Origin: Glycocaulis abyssi
GTDB taxonomy: Bacteria; Pseudomonadota; Alphaproteobacteria; Caulobacterales; Maricaulaceae
Assembly: GCF_041429775.1 (NCBI RefSeq)
Contig: NZ_CP163421.1
Location: 806,001 to 870,000, forward strand
Length of the DNA: 64,000 bases
Direction of reading: 5' to 3'
Each line of letters starts with the position of its first letter. The stretch's first letter is position 1. The notes beneath the pieces were generated by a model. It saw nothing but the letters and a program-made list of their open reading frames with translations. It made no database searches and was not told the DNA's origin. Both the position numbers and the translations under genes were made by a program. Shown here in pieces: positions 33,634 to 42,050 of the stretch.

Positions 33634-34184
33634 CGGACGATGGCACGCCCCGCAGTTTGGTCGGGAAACCCGTTCTGGTCATATAAGCGATCCTTAGCGG
33701 CAAAGTAGGCGCGGGGGAATGCCAGCAGGGGATGGTCGGCGGGAATGCCCGCGAGGCGCGCGATACCCAGCAAGCTGGATGTCCGGCCGCTGGTCGCCAG
33801 ATGCCCTTCGGGCCACTCCACGATCTGGATCCAAACCGACCGCGCTGCCCCGTCGGCACTGTCGACGCCCTTCGCCTTGAGCACAGCTGCCGTGATCGCC
33901 CTATGACAGTCGGATTTGCGTGGCTGGTCCATGGAGCCTTCCGGCACATTCAGTTCGATCAGAAACTTGCCCGATGCAGATTCGTGCGTGCCGTCATTGA
34001 GGCCCCCAATGAACCAGTCAGCGCCGTCGAGCTCCTTGAAGCGAACCCAGGCAATTGAGCGGGACGCCGAATTGTCCACGCCGCCTTCAATCTGAAGAAT
34101 GACGTGAGTCAGGTCTTCTGCGAGGCTGGCTTTCTGTTCGGCAGTGAGTGAGCCGGACGGGTGCTCAACAGTGATAAGAGGCAT
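33627..34184 (-). CDS. Two-domain tautomerase-superfamily protein
   Basis: A 185-residue protein starting MPLITVEH. Proline 2, exposed after Met removal, is the catalytic base of the 4-oxalocrotonate tautomerase superfamily. The length is about that of a duplicated or extended (MSAD/cis-CaaD-like) tautomerase: beta-alpha-beta unit 1 ends near residue 70, unit 2 begins KFLIELNVPEGSMDQPRKSD. The substrate is unknown. It lies 24 bases downstream of another tautomerase gene on the same strand, presumably in one operon controlled by the divergent HxlR regulator. Confidence 0.82.
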   Translation of the reverse strand: MPLITVEHPSGSLTAEQKASLAEDLTHVILQIEGGVDNSASRSIAWVRFKELDGADWFIGGLNDGTHESASGKFLIELNVPEGSMDQPRKSDCHRAITAAVLKAKGVDSADGAARSVWIQIVEWPEGHLATSGRTSSLLGIARLAGIPADHPLLAFPRAYFAAKDRLYDQNGFPDQTAGRAIVRY

Positions 34185-34208
34185 GGCATATCTCCTTCAG
34201 GAAGCCGG

Positions 34209-34646
34209 TCAGGCAGAAGCGCGGGGTCCCCGGACAGCCGCAATAATGTCGGCATGACGGAAAATCTTCCCGGCTACGCCCCAGTGCCCTTCGGCGATCT
34301 CGCCGAACAGAACCCAGTGGTTGAACCCGGATCCGGCTTCGCCGATCACATCGTGAACAATCGCGTTGATGGCTTCTGACAGGCCTGCACGCGAACTGTC
34401 ATTCAATGCCCCTTGAGGGGTCGTGACCTCGATTTTGAAGCGCGGCGAGCTTGTCGCTTCGCCCCCGACATAGAACGTGCCGGAGGGAGCTTCCTGAAAG
34501 TAAGTCCAGGCGATTGCCTGTGCTGCGGGGTTCCCGGTCGACGCACCTTCGAACTTTAGCAGGGTGTCGCTAAGCTGCTTCATCAGGGCGTCCCGCTGAC
34601 CTTGGTCTATCGCCCCCTGGGGCGCCGTCACGGTAATGGTGGGCAT
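34209..34646 (-). CDS. Tautomerase-superfamily protein
   Basis: A 145-residue protein starting MPTITVTAPQG, with catalytic Pro2. Two beta-alpha-beta units are visible, the second beginning RFKIEVTTPQGALNDSSRAG, a repeat of the first. The region FNHWVLFGEIAEGHWGVAGK near the C-terminus is shared in pattern with the neighbouring tautomerase (WIQIVEWPEGHLATSGR), so the two are distant paralogues. First gene of the operon, divergent from the HxlR gene; GGAGAGCAGGCG precedes the ATG. Confidence 0.85.
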   Translation of the reverse strand: MPTITVTAPQGAIDQGQRDALMKQLSDTLLKFEGASTGNPAAQAIAWTYFQEAPSGTFYVGGEATSSPRFKIEVTTPQGALNDSSRAGLSEAINAIVHDVIGEAGSGFNHWVLFGEIAEGHWGVAGKIFRHADIIAAVRGPRASA

Positions 34647-34659
34647 CGCCTGCTCTCCG

Positions 34660-34719
34660 TTTGGTTTCTTTACGCAACCAAATGCATAATCGAAAAGGTT
34701 GTATTACGCAACCAAAATG
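34660..34719. promoter_or_regulatory. Tandem HxlR-type operators in divergent promoter
   Basis: Two related dyads lie between the divergent tautomerase and HxlR genes. The first is TTTGGTT-N9-AACCAAA (34660-34682) and the second GGTTG-N7-CAACC (34697-34713). Both right arms lie in a direct repeat, TTACGCAACCAAATG (34670-34684) and TTACGCAACCAAAATG (34704-34719). Spacing of about three helical turns fits two dimers on one DNA face. Confidence 0.75.
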
Positions 34720-34732
34720 TCTAGGCAACAGC

Positions 34733-35242
34733 ATGGCCAGAAAACGATTCAAGGAGATGAACTGCGCGGCTGCTCAGGCTCTGGAGCAGATAGGAGACTG
34801 GTGGACGCTGCTTCTGGTGCGCGAGGCGTTCTACGGAACCACCACTTTTTCGCAGTTCGAAGAACAGCTCGGGATCGCAAAGAATGTCCTGACGGAGCGC
34901 CTCTCGGTACTGGTGGCGCACGGCATCATGGCCCGTGAGCGCCCGAAGCCGGGCGTAGACCGCTACGCCTATCGGCTGACAAAAAAGGGTGAGGCGCTGA
35001 TGCCCGTGCTCGTAGCGCTCATGCAATGGGGGGATCGGTGGGTCTTGGGAGAAGACAAGGCTCCGCTCAGAATTGTTGATAGACGCGACAAAGCTCCAAT
35101 CGCGCATCTGTCAGTGACATCTGCCAGCGGCCATGTTCTGACGATTGAGGACCTGCGGTTCAGACCGGGACCCGGCGCGAACGAGGCCACGCTCGAGAGG
35201 TTCCAGAAGGCGGCCTATACGCGGCTTCCTCCAGACGACTGA
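34733..35242 (+). CDS. HxlR-family transcriptional regulator
   Basis: A 169-residue regulator with the HxlR winged helix: CAAAQALEQIGDWWTLLLVR, EAFYGTTTFSQFEEQLGIAK, NVLTERLSVLVAHGIMARE (about residues 10-75), plus a C-terminal extension of about 65 residues. The start at 34733 follows the operators; an extension to 34661 would run through them. It is divergent from the two tautomerase genes and probably represses them and itself in response to an electrophile or aldehyde. A DksA remnant follows. Confidence 0.88.
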   Translation: MARKRFKEMNCAAAQALEQIGDWWTLLLVREAFYGTTTFSQFEEQLGIAKNVLTERLSVLVAHGIMARERPKPGVDRYAYRLTKKGEALMPVLVALMQWGDRWVLGEDKAPLRIVDRRDKAPIAHLSVTSASGHVLTIEDLRFRPGPGANEATLERFQKAAYTRLPPDD

Positions 35243-35302
35243 CCAGCTGGCTTTCCTGGCAGGCAAAGTGGCGGTCTTGTAAGGGCCGGGCTACGCCCCC
35301 AC

Positions 35303-35581
35303 GCGCTGACCAAGGCCGCTAGTGCCGACCGCTCGCCGGTCGAGCTGGACCAGCAGAGTATTGGCCGGGTTTCGCGTATCGACTCGCTTCAGGTCCAGGC
35401 CATGGCGCAGGCCGCCGAGCGCCGCCGCACCGCCCGCCGCCGTCATCTTCAGGACGCACTGACCCGCTTGGAGGCGGGCGAGTTCGGCTGGTGCGATGAA
35501 TGCGGTGAGGCCACCGCCTTGAAGCGGCTGGAAGCCGACCCTGCGGTCATACGATGCGTTGCATGCGCCTTGGGGGATTGA
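35303..35581 (+). pseudogene. 5'-truncated duplicate of the dksA-like gene
   Basis: In-frame translation gives ALTKAASADRSPVELDQQSI and onward to GEFGWCDECGEATALKRLEA and a TGA at 35579-35581. This matches residues about 33-118 of the complete gene at 33268. There is no start codon for the full frame between the HxlR stop (35240-35242, same frame) and the homology; an internal ATG at 35402 would give only 59 residues keeping the zinc finger (CDEC, then CVAC). The last 13 codons differ from the intact copy. It looks like a non-functional remnant, although a short zinc-finger peptide cannot be excluded. Confidence 0.8.
35324..35541 (+). repeat. 218-bp direct repeat, copy B
   Basis: Second copy of 33370-33587, same orientation, 7 mismatches, most at third codon positions. 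The distance between the copies is 1954 bases and contains exactly two tautomerase genes and their HxlR regulator. Confidence 0.93.
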
Positions 35582-36740
35582 TCCAGACCTGGGCCGTTAG
35601 TTTTCTGGCCCGTGTTATTCGCCCGTCAGCTCTCGCACTCTGGAGTAGACGAAGGAGCGCCCGTCGTCTTCCAGGACGCTGTAGGCAAAGCGGCGTTTCC
35701 AGGGGAGGGCGTGGCTCTTGTTGTAAATCTCCACGCGGCCATCGGGAAACTCGCGGATCGGCACTTTCGCCCCGATCAGCTGCTCGGGATGCGGCCATGA
35801 CAACCGGTAGCGCTGGCCACGATGGTTCACCGTCATGGCGCGCGATACCTTGCGTACAGCCTCACTGGCGCGGGCGAACTCATCGGGGCCGGGCAGGGGG
35901 GTGCCCTGACCGGGATGGTGTTGCTCCCATCCCGTGTCTATCTCCGGTATGTGCGGCACGCAGGGGGGTCTGGTTGACCCCGCCGACCGAGGTTTGGTGG
36001 GTGGGCCGGAATATGCCGTGCTTGTCCGAGTAGAAGGCGCAAGGCTTGCCGTAGCGTTCCATGTAGCGTTTGGCGGCGAGGAAATGGTCGAAGGTGGTCT
36101 CACTCTGGCAAAAGCGCAGCTCCACCAGCCGGCCCGTAGCATCGTCGATAAACACGATCAGCGTGCAGGGCGGGCCGCGATCTTCCAGCCAGCGATGATG
36201 CGACCCATCAATCTGGACCAGCTCGCCGAAGCGTTCGCGCCGCGGGCGGTCCTGATGGATAAGCCGCCGCGACCCGCGCGTGCGCCACAGCCCGTCCTCG
36301 ATCATCCACTTTCGTGTGGTTTCGCGCGACAGGACCAGACCGTGCCGCTCCGCCAGCATTTCAGCGGCGAGGGTGGGTCCGAAATCGGCATAATGGTCTC
36401 TGATCAGCATCAGCGTGTAGTCACGCACCCGGGCTGGCAAAGCGCGGTTTGAGGGCCGTCCGCGCTTTTTTGATCGCAGGGCCTCTATGCCGTCCTGGCG
36501 GTAGGCTCTGAACAGAATGCCCGCATGTTGGCGGGTTAATCCCATCCGCTCGGCAGCCTCGTTGGGGCTCAGGCGCCCGGCTTTCACATCGTCAAGGATT
36601 TCGGCGCGCTGCAGTTCTTTCCGCCTCACGTCAAACACATCCAGCATCGTTGGGGCCTCCTCCAAATGACCGCGCGGGAGGAGGCTAGCGTGCAAGATTT
36701 CTCTGCGGCACAGATGCAAGATTACTACTTTGCGCTTACA
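35582..36740 (-). mobile_element. Insertion sequence remnant (ISNCY-like)
   Basis: The remnant extends beyond the broken transposase gene. At the right side the minus strand begins TGTAAGCGCAAAGTAGTAAT (36721-36740), a plausible IS end, followed by two TGCAAGATT-type repeats on the plus strand (36691 and 36714 regions). I found no matching left inverted repeat, so the left boundary, adjacent to the dksA remnant, is only approximate and may be deleted. Confidence 0.5.
35615..36647 (-). pseudogene. Decayed ISNCY-type DDE transposase gene
   Basis: From the ATG at 36647 the protein begins MLDVFDVRRKELQRAEILDD. It contains a helix-turn-helix (LSPNEAAERMGLTRQHAGIL), a GRPSN linker, and the first DDE block FGELVQIDGSHHRWLEDRGP with FIDDATGRLVELRF. 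After AFYSDKHGIFRPTHQ the frame is lost near 35975. The C-terminal part continues in another frame to a stop at 35615-35617 (AMTVNHRGQRYRLSWPHPEQ, then VPIREFPDGRVEI). The region with the last catalytic acidic residue and about 100 residues of the family's usual core is missing, so this is an internal deletion plus frameshift and the element cannot transpose itself. Confidence 0.85.
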
Positions 36741-36806
36741 TCGGCCCGTCGCATAATAAATATTATGAGAAATATGCGATGACGATATCCGGCCTTATGG
36801 GCGTTT

Positions 36807-37667
36807 CTAGACCGGATCTGCGGTGAGAATTTCGCCTGTGGCCTCAGCGATAACAAGCGTCAGCCCGTCATAGCCCGGCCGTACGCCGTCCGGACAGCGC
36901 GCCAGCAGCGCCCGGTAATCGAGATCGATATGCATGTTGGTGAGCACGGTGTGCGCCACGCCGGCGCGCCTGGCCCAGCCGAGCGTCTGATCCAGATGCG
37001 AATGGGATGGATGCGGCTTGTCACGCAAAGCATCAGCAATCCATAGGCTTATGCCGGAAATTGCATAAAAGGCGCTATCCGGCATCTCCTTGACGTCCGG
37101 CGTGTATGCCACCGGACCGATGCGCACACCGCTGCACGGCGCAGATCCGTGATCGACGGTAAAAAAGCGCCCCTCGATACGCCCGCCTGCCCCTTCAACC
37201 GAAAAGCTTGCGTCCTGCGCCAGAACCACGGGGTCCAGTATGGGCGGATAGCCGGAACCGGCTGGCGTCTCGAAGATATAGCCGAAACGCGCAAACAGCG
37301 CTTCATACGTAAAATCAGCCATATAGGCCAAAATCCTCGCGCGGCGGCGATAGACGATGGCGCGCAGATCATCAATGCCGTGGGACTGGTCGGCATGATC
37401 GTGGGTGAAGGCCACGCCATCAAGATCATGTACGCGCTCACGCAGCATCTGAAACCGGAAATCGGGTGATGTATCAATGACAAGCCGTGTTATCTGCGTG
37501 CCGTCTGCCAAGTCTGAGAGGCTTGTTGCACGCTCCACCAGCAGCGAGCAGCGGGTACGGTAATTCTTCGGCTCTTCAGGGTCGCAATCGCCCCAGTCAC
37601 CGTCAATGCGTGGCACGCCGCCCGACGAACCGCACCCCAGCAGGGTAAGGCGCAAAAGCCCGCTCAT
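36807..37667 (-). CDS. PhnP-like MBL-fold metallohydrolase
   Basis: A 286-residue metallo-beta-lactamase-fold protein. The metal site begins FTHDHADQSHGIDDLRAI, the HxHxDH-type motif as THDHADQ. LVIDTSPDFRFQ carries the upstream strand and VLTNMHIDLDY provides late ligands. It starts LRLTLLGCGSSGGVPRI, typical of the PhnP/RNase Z-like hydrolases found next to tatD in alphaproteobacteria. Its start overlaps the tatD stop by 4 bases; it is the last gene of the minus-strand dac-tmk-holB-tatD operon. Substrate probably a phosphodiester. Confidence 0.88.
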   Translation of the reverse strand: MSGLLRLTLLGCGSSGGVPRIDGDWGDCDPEEPKNYRTRCSLLVERATSLSDLADGTQITRLVIDTSPDFRFQMLRERVHDLDGVAFTHDHADQSHGIDDLRAIVYRRRARILAYMADFTYEALFARFGYIFETPAGSGYPPILDPVVLAQDASFSVEGAGGRIEGRFFTVDHGSAPCSGVRIGPVAYTPDVKEMPDSAFYAISGISLWIADALRDKPHPSHSHLDQTLGWARRAGVAHTVLTNMHIDLDYRALLARCPDGVRPGYDGLTLVIAEATGEILTADPV

Positions 37668-38452
37668 GGCGTGACCGTGATACGGTCAAACAGGGCCAGG
37701 CAGTTCGCACTCGTGCGCTGCGCGGTTTCCGCCGCGCTCCAGCCGCGCAATTGCCCCAGTTTTTCAGCGACATGTGGTAGAAAGCCCGGCTCGTTTCTCT
37801 GCCCGCGATGCGGCGCAGGTGCCAGATACGGGCAGTCGGTTTCGATGATAACGCGGTTGGCCGGGATGATATCGCGGAAGATCGCGCGCACATCGTCGGC
37901 CTTCTTGAAGGTGATGATGCCGGATGCGGAGAACCACAGCCCCAGCGCGCTCGCCCGCCGGGCCAGCTCTTCGCCGCCCGTGTAGCAGTGCAGAAGCGCC
38001 TTGAAGGCCCCCTTCCCCATTTCCTCTTCCAGCAGATCAGCCATCTGCTGATCGGCTTCCCGGCAATGCAGGATGAGGGGGAGCCCGGTGCGCCGCGCGG
38101 CTTCGATATGGGCGCGCAGGCTCGCCATCTGCTGGCCGAGCGGGCTGTAATTATAGTGCAGGTCGAGCCCCGTCTCGCCAATCGCCACAAGTTTGGGATG
38201 GCCGCCAGCCATGGAGATCAGCTCTTCAGCGGTGATGTCCGGCCGGTCCTTGGCGTGATGCGGGTGCGCACCAAGCGTACACCACACATCGGGCTGCGCT
38301 TCGGCAATCGCCTTTACCTGATCGAATTCGCCCAAGCGGCAGCAGATCGCGATGATGGGCGATACGCCAACCGCGCGGGCGCGCTCCAGCACCGCATCCA
38401 GCTCGCCGTCATAGGTTTCGCCATGCAGATTGGCGTGTGAATCGATGAGCAT
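37664..38452 (-). CDS. tatD: TatD-family metal-dependent hydrolase
   Basis: A 262-residue TatD-type TIM-barrel nuclease/hydrolase. It starts MLIDSHANLHGETYDGELDA; the usual first HxH pair reads HAN, a variant common in alphaproteobacteria. Later ligands are visible: AIGETGLDLHYNYSP (Glu), LPLILHCREADQQ (His), LLHCYTGGEEL (His) and IETDCPYLAP (Asp). TatD proteins act as 3'-5' DNases in DNA repair and in other hydrolyses. It lies between holB and the MBL gene. Confidence 0.92.
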   Translation of the reverse strand: MLIDSHANLHGETYDGELDAVLERARAVGVSPIIAICCRLGEFDQVKAIAEAQPDVWCTLGAHPHHAKDRPDITAEELISMAGGHPKLVAIGETGLDLHYNYSPLGQQMASLRAHIEAARRTGLPLILHCREADQQMADLLEEEMGKGAFKALLHCYTGGEELARRASALGLWFSASGIITFKKADDVRAIFRDIIPANRVIIETDCPYLAPAPHRGQRNEPGFLPHVAEKLGQLRGWSAAETAQRTSANCLALFDRITVTP

Positions 38453-38473
38453 GAGCGAAAGTCCTGTTCAGCG

Positions 38474-39526
38474 TCAGGCGGCAGATTGCCTTGCGGCGTC
38501 ATCCAGCAGGGAAAACGCGGCCAGAAGGCTTTGCCTGGGGTCGAGATAGAGCGTTTCGGCTTCACGCGCGAGACTGGTAATGCGTCGCGACGCCTCCGCC
38601 CAGCGTCCAGCCTGCGCGGCGTCGCCCGCGCTTGCGGCTGCCCTGGCGCGCCGTGCAGACTCACCCGCCATCATGTCGAACAGGACGGCGCGGGCCTGAT
38701 GGCTGTCGGTGCCGGTCGCCTTGCCGATCAGCTTCTCGATACCGCTCTGGTCCAGCCTGCCCGATGCGCTGAAAGCGCTAGCCAGATCGCGCTGCATATC
38801 GGCCAGCCCGCTTGTGTGGAAAGCGAGCGCTCTGCCCGGCGCGCCCTTGGCCAGTTTTGCCAGCAGCGCGGCCTCATCGCGCGCTATCTTGTGGGTCTCC
38901 GCCAGCCATTCCGCGCAAGGGCTTTCATCGGGCGCGCGCAGGTGCAGGCGGCGGCAGCGCGAGCGCACGGTCGTGGGCAGACGGCCCGGTGATGTGACCA
39001 CCAGGATCAGGATTCCGCGTTCAGGTGGCTCCTCAAGACTCTTCAGCAAGCCATTGGCAGCGTTGCGGTTCATCTCATCCGCGCTGTCGATGATGGCCAC
39101 CCGCCAGCCGCCCTCTGCCGCCCGGCGCGAGAAGAAGGACGGGATGCGCCGCGCCTCCTCAATGGTGATCTCGCCTTTCAGGCGTTTGCGCTGCTCGTCA
39201 TAGGGGCGGCGCACCAGCAGCAGGTCGGGATGGGACAGCGCCTCCATGCGCTGGTTTACCGGGTCTGCGCCGGCATGCGCCAGCGGGCCGGATGGATCGG
39301 TTTTCACGCCCAGAAGCCGCCTTGCCATGCGCCAGGCCAGCGTCGCCTTGCCGACGCCCTTGGGACCGGTAATCATCCAGGCGTGGTGCATGCGGCCAGA
39401 CTGTATGGCAGAGGCCGCTGCCGCCTCCGCATCGGCATGACCGAACAGTGTGTGGACATGGCGCGGATGCGGCAGGCCGGGTTCTGCATCGGCTTCTGGC
39501 AGGGCGTCATCGCTCATCGCGGCCAC
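38474..39526 (-). CDS. holB: DNA polymerase III subunit delta prime
   Basis: A 350-residue clamp-loader ATPase-fold subunit. The P-loop region is ITGPKGVGKATLAWRMARRL; the family sensor block is VAIIDSADEMNRNAANGLLK followed by SLEEPPERGILILVVTSPGR and RSRCRRLHL. It belongs to the clamp loader of the replicative polymerase. The gene overlaps tmk by 13 bases on the same strand. The methionyl-tRNA synthetase gene metG, often found between holB and tatD, is absent here; the gap is only 21 bases. Confidence 0.93.
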   Translation of the reverse strand: MAAMSDDALPEADAEPGLPHPRHVHTLFGHADAEAAAASAIQSGRMHHAWMITGPKGVGKATLAWRMARRLLGVKTDPSGPLAHAGADPVNQRMEALSHPDLLLVRRPYDEQRKRLKGEITIEEARRIPSFFSRRAAEGGWRVAIIDSADEMNRNAANGLLKSLEEPPERGILILVVTSPGRLPTTVRSRCRRLHLRAPDESPCAEWLAETHKIARDEAALLAKLAKGAPGRALAFHTSGLADMQRDLASAFSASGRLDQSGIEKLIGKATGTDSHQARAVLFDMMAGESARRARAAASAGDAAQAGRWAEASRRITSLAREAETLYLDPRQSLLAAFSLLDDAARQSAA

Positions 39527-40149
39527 CCCAGGCGTTGTTCGATGCCTGCCAGCGCAGAAGCCAGCACGCCATCAGGCGGCTGCGCGGCGTCCAGCACCAC
39601 ACAGCGTTCCGGCTCTGCGCGCGCAATATCGAGAAAGCCCTGCCGCAGGCGTTGATGGAAGGTCAGCCCCTTGCCTTCAAAGCGCTGTTCGCCGCCCCCT
39701 CTGGAGCCGGCACGGACGAGACCGGCTTCGGGGTCAAGATCGAGTATCAGCGTGAGATCGGGCGTAAAATCACCCAGCGTCAGGCGGCGCAGCTGGGTGA
39801 GCGTTTCGCGGTCCAGACCGCCAGCGGCACCCTGATAGGCGGTGGTGGAGTCAAAAAACCGGTCGCAGATCACCCAACGCCCGGCATCGAGCGCGGGCTT
39901 GATGCGGCGTTCCACATGGTCGTGGCGGGCGGCGAAGAACAGGAGGGCCTCACTGGTGGCTGTCCAGCGGTCTCCGGCGCCTTCGACCAGCAGCTTGCGG
40001 ATTTCCTCTGCGCCCGGCGTACCGCCTGGTTCGCGCGTGCGCTCCACGCTGATACTGCGCTGGCCCAGCGTTTCTTCCAGCCCGGCGGCGAGTGTTGACT
40101 TGCCCGCCCCCTCTCCTCCTTCCAGCGTGATGAAGCGTCCGCGAGCCAT
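39514..40149 (-). CDS. tmk: Thymidylate kinase
   Basis: A 211-residue dTMP kinase. The P-loop is FITLEGGEGAGKSTLAAGLE; the DRF motif appears in WVICDRFFDSTTAYQGAAGG, with LILDLDPEAGLVRAGSRGG as the lid region. It phosphorylates dTMP to dTDP for DNA synthesis. The gene starts 8 bases after the carboxypeptidase stop codon and overlaps holB, so the three are in one operon. Confidence 0.95.
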   Translation of the reverse strand: MARGRFITLEGGEGAGKSTLAAGLEETLGQRSISVERTREPGGTPGAEEIRKLLVEGAGDRWTATSEALLFFAARHDHVERRIKPALDAGRWVICDRFFDSTTAYQGAAGGLDRETLTQLRRLTLGDFTPDLTLILDLDPEAGLVRAGSRGGGEQRFEGKGLTFHQRLRQGFLDIARAEPERCVVLDAAQPPDGVLASALAGIEQRLGWPR

Positions 40150-40157
40150 GGACGGCG

Positions 40158-41303
40158 TCAGCCAGCGACCAGATTGACCAGCGCGCTCATCGCACGCGAC
40201 ACCATGCCCTGGCGCGCCACATCTTCGGCCGCCTCAAGCGGGTATTCGCGCGTCCGGCCATCGGGCATGGTGATGACGAGGCGGGCCACTTCATCCCCTG
40301 CGGCAACCGGCGCAACCAGCGGGCCTTCATAGACGATCTCGGCGCGCATACGGTCACGCTCACGCCGGTGCATGGCAGCGCGGACAGGGTCTGTCGTGCG
40401 CAGGGCGACGCTGCGGCTGGTGCCCATATAGATGTCGGCGCTGCCAATCTCCGCCCCCGCCGCCGCCAGATCCACCATCACGAAATCGGAGAAGGCGGCG
40501 CGCATCAGGCGCTCGGCCTCGTTGGCGCGCTCGCGCATGGACTGGGTACCGTTGAACACGACGATGCGCCGCTCCCCGCCGCGCACGGCTGAGGAAGTCA
40601 GGCCATAGCCCGCCTCGCTGGTATAGCCGGTCTTCAGACCGTCCGCGCCATCAAAGGCACCCAGAAGCGGATTGCGGTTGGCCTGGCGGATACCGTTATA
40701 GGTGAAAGTGGTCTCGCTATAGAGGCGGTAGAAGTCCGGGTGATTGCGGATGATGTGGGCGGCCAGACGTGCCAGGTCTTCGGCGGAAATCTCATGGCCT
40801 TCGGCCGTCAGGCCGGTCGAGTTACGGAAATTCGCCGTTTCAAGACCCAGCTCGCGCGCGCGGCGCGTCATCATGTCGGCAAAGGCTTCCTCGCTGCCGC
40901 CAATCGCCTCGGCAACCACGATGCAGGCATCATTGCCGGACTGGACGATGATGCCGCGCAGCAGATCGTCCACCCGCGCGCGGCTATTCACCTCAAGGAA
41001 CATGGTGGAGCCGCCGGACGCCGCCCCGCCCTCGCGCCAGGCACGCACGCTGACAGGCAGCTCATCGTCCAGCGACAGAGTGCCAGCTTCCAGCGCCTCG
41101 AACACCATCAGGGCCGTCATCAGCTTGCTCATGGAGGATGGCGGCATGGGCACATCGCCATTCTTGGAGAACAGGATTTCGCCGGTCTCATAGTCCATGA
41201 TGACGGCGTGGCTGGCCGATGTCTGGAAGACAGGCTCCTGCGCGGCGGCAAGCCCGCCAAAAACAAGGAACAGACCGGCAAGTGCGGCAACAAGACGGGC
41301 CAT
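40158..41303 (-). CDS. D-alanyl-D-alanine carboxypeptidase (penicillin-binding protein 5/6 family)
   Basis: A 381-residue exported serine peptidase with signal peptide (residues 1-21). The catalytic motifs are SMSK in PMPPSSMSKLMTALMVFE (SxxK), SGN in IVQSGNDAC (SxN) and KTG in DGLKTGYTSEAG. The C-terminal PBP5_C domain (about 290-381) follows. It trims the terminal D-Ala from peptidoglycan pentapeptides in the periplasm. It is first in the dac-tmk-holB-tatD-MBL operon, a conserved alphaproteobacterial order. Confidence 0.94.
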   Translation of the reverse strand: MARLVAALAGLFLVFGGLAAAQEPVFQTSASHAVIMDYETGEILFSKNGDVPMPPSSMSKLMTALMVFEALEAGTLSLDDELPVSVRAWREGGAASGGSTMFLEVNSRARVDDLLRGIIVQSGNDACIVVAEAIGGSEEAFADMMTRRARELGLETANFRNSTGLTAEGHEISAEDLARLAAHIIRNHPDFYRLYSETTFTYNGIRQANRNPLLGAFDGADGLKTGYTSEAGYGLTSSAVRGGERRIVVFNGTQSMRERANEAERLMRAAFSDFVMVDLAAAGAEIGSADIYMGTSRSVALRTTDPVRAAMHRRERDRMRAEIVYEGPLVAPVAAGDEVARLVITMPDGRTREYPLEAAEDVARQGMVSRAMSALVNLVAG

Positions 41304-41395
41304 ATTGGCTCTCCAGCATCAGCGGCAAAAAGGGGCAATCCATAAAACCGTGCGCCGCGCCTCCCGTCCAGACGGGCGCACAGGTTGCAGGCAGG

Positions 41396-41956
41396 CTAGT
41401 TCGCTGCGCCGCGCGCGCTGGCGGCGTTCCGCCGGGGCAGGAAGCCGGATACAGCGGCGCGGTCATGCGGATCGGCGGGGCCGAACGCCTCCACCCTCAC
41501 CTCGGCCAGACCATCCTCGATAAGGTTCAGAACCTGGGCTGCAGCGCGGCTGAGATCCACGATCCGCCCCTCCACAAACGGCCCCCGGTCATTGATGCGC
41601 ACCACCACGCTCGCGCCGGTATCCAGCCGGGTGACGCGCGCCAGGCTGCGCAGGGGCAGGTCTGGATGCGCGGCCGTCAGCGCGTGCATGTCATACACCT
41701 CGCCGCTGGCGGTCAGGCGGCCGTGGAAGCGCTCGCCATACCAGGAGGCAAGACCCGTCTGGCTGCGGCGCGGGGCTTGCGTCAGCGGATCGGGCGCGGT
41801 GCTGCCGGCAATCGCCACCAGATGCGCAGGACTGGCGGCGGCGGGCGTTGCGGCGATGGCGGGGCGGGCTGGTTCACCGGTCTGCGAACAGGCTGCGACC
41901 ATAAGGCCAGCCATTGCGGCACATACGCCTAGCCATGAAATGCGGCTTGAACTCAT
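41396..41956 (-). CDS. rlpA: RlpA-family septal ring lytic transglycosylase-like protein
   Basis: A 186-residue secreted protein with a lipoprotein-like signal (LVAACSQTG lipobox near residue 25). The double-psi beta-barrel of RlpA follows: TGLASWYGERFHGRLTASGE, YDMHALTAAHPDLPL, VTRLDTGASVVVRINDRGPF with the catalytic-type Asp in NDRGPF, and RIVDLSRAAA. There is no SPOR domain, so it is a short form. It likely cleaves or binds denuded peptidoglycan. It is 92 bases upstream of the carboxypeptidase gene. Confidence 0.9.
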   Translation of the reverse strand: MSSSRISWLGVCAAMAGLMVAACSQTGEPARPAIAATPAAASPAHLVAIAGSTAPDPLTQAPRRSQTGLASWYGERFHGRLTASGEVYDMHALTAAHPDLPLRSLARVTRLDTGASVVVRINDRGPFVEGRIVDLSRAAAQVLNLIEDGLAEVRVEAFGPADPHDRAAVSGFLPRRNAASARGAAN

Positions 41957-42050
41957 CGGCCATCCTTGCGCCCTGCCCGCCCGGAGATAACGTCACTAGC
42001 AGGCGCCACCAGGGCGGGCAATCGGGGATGCGCAATGTAGCCGGTGGCGG

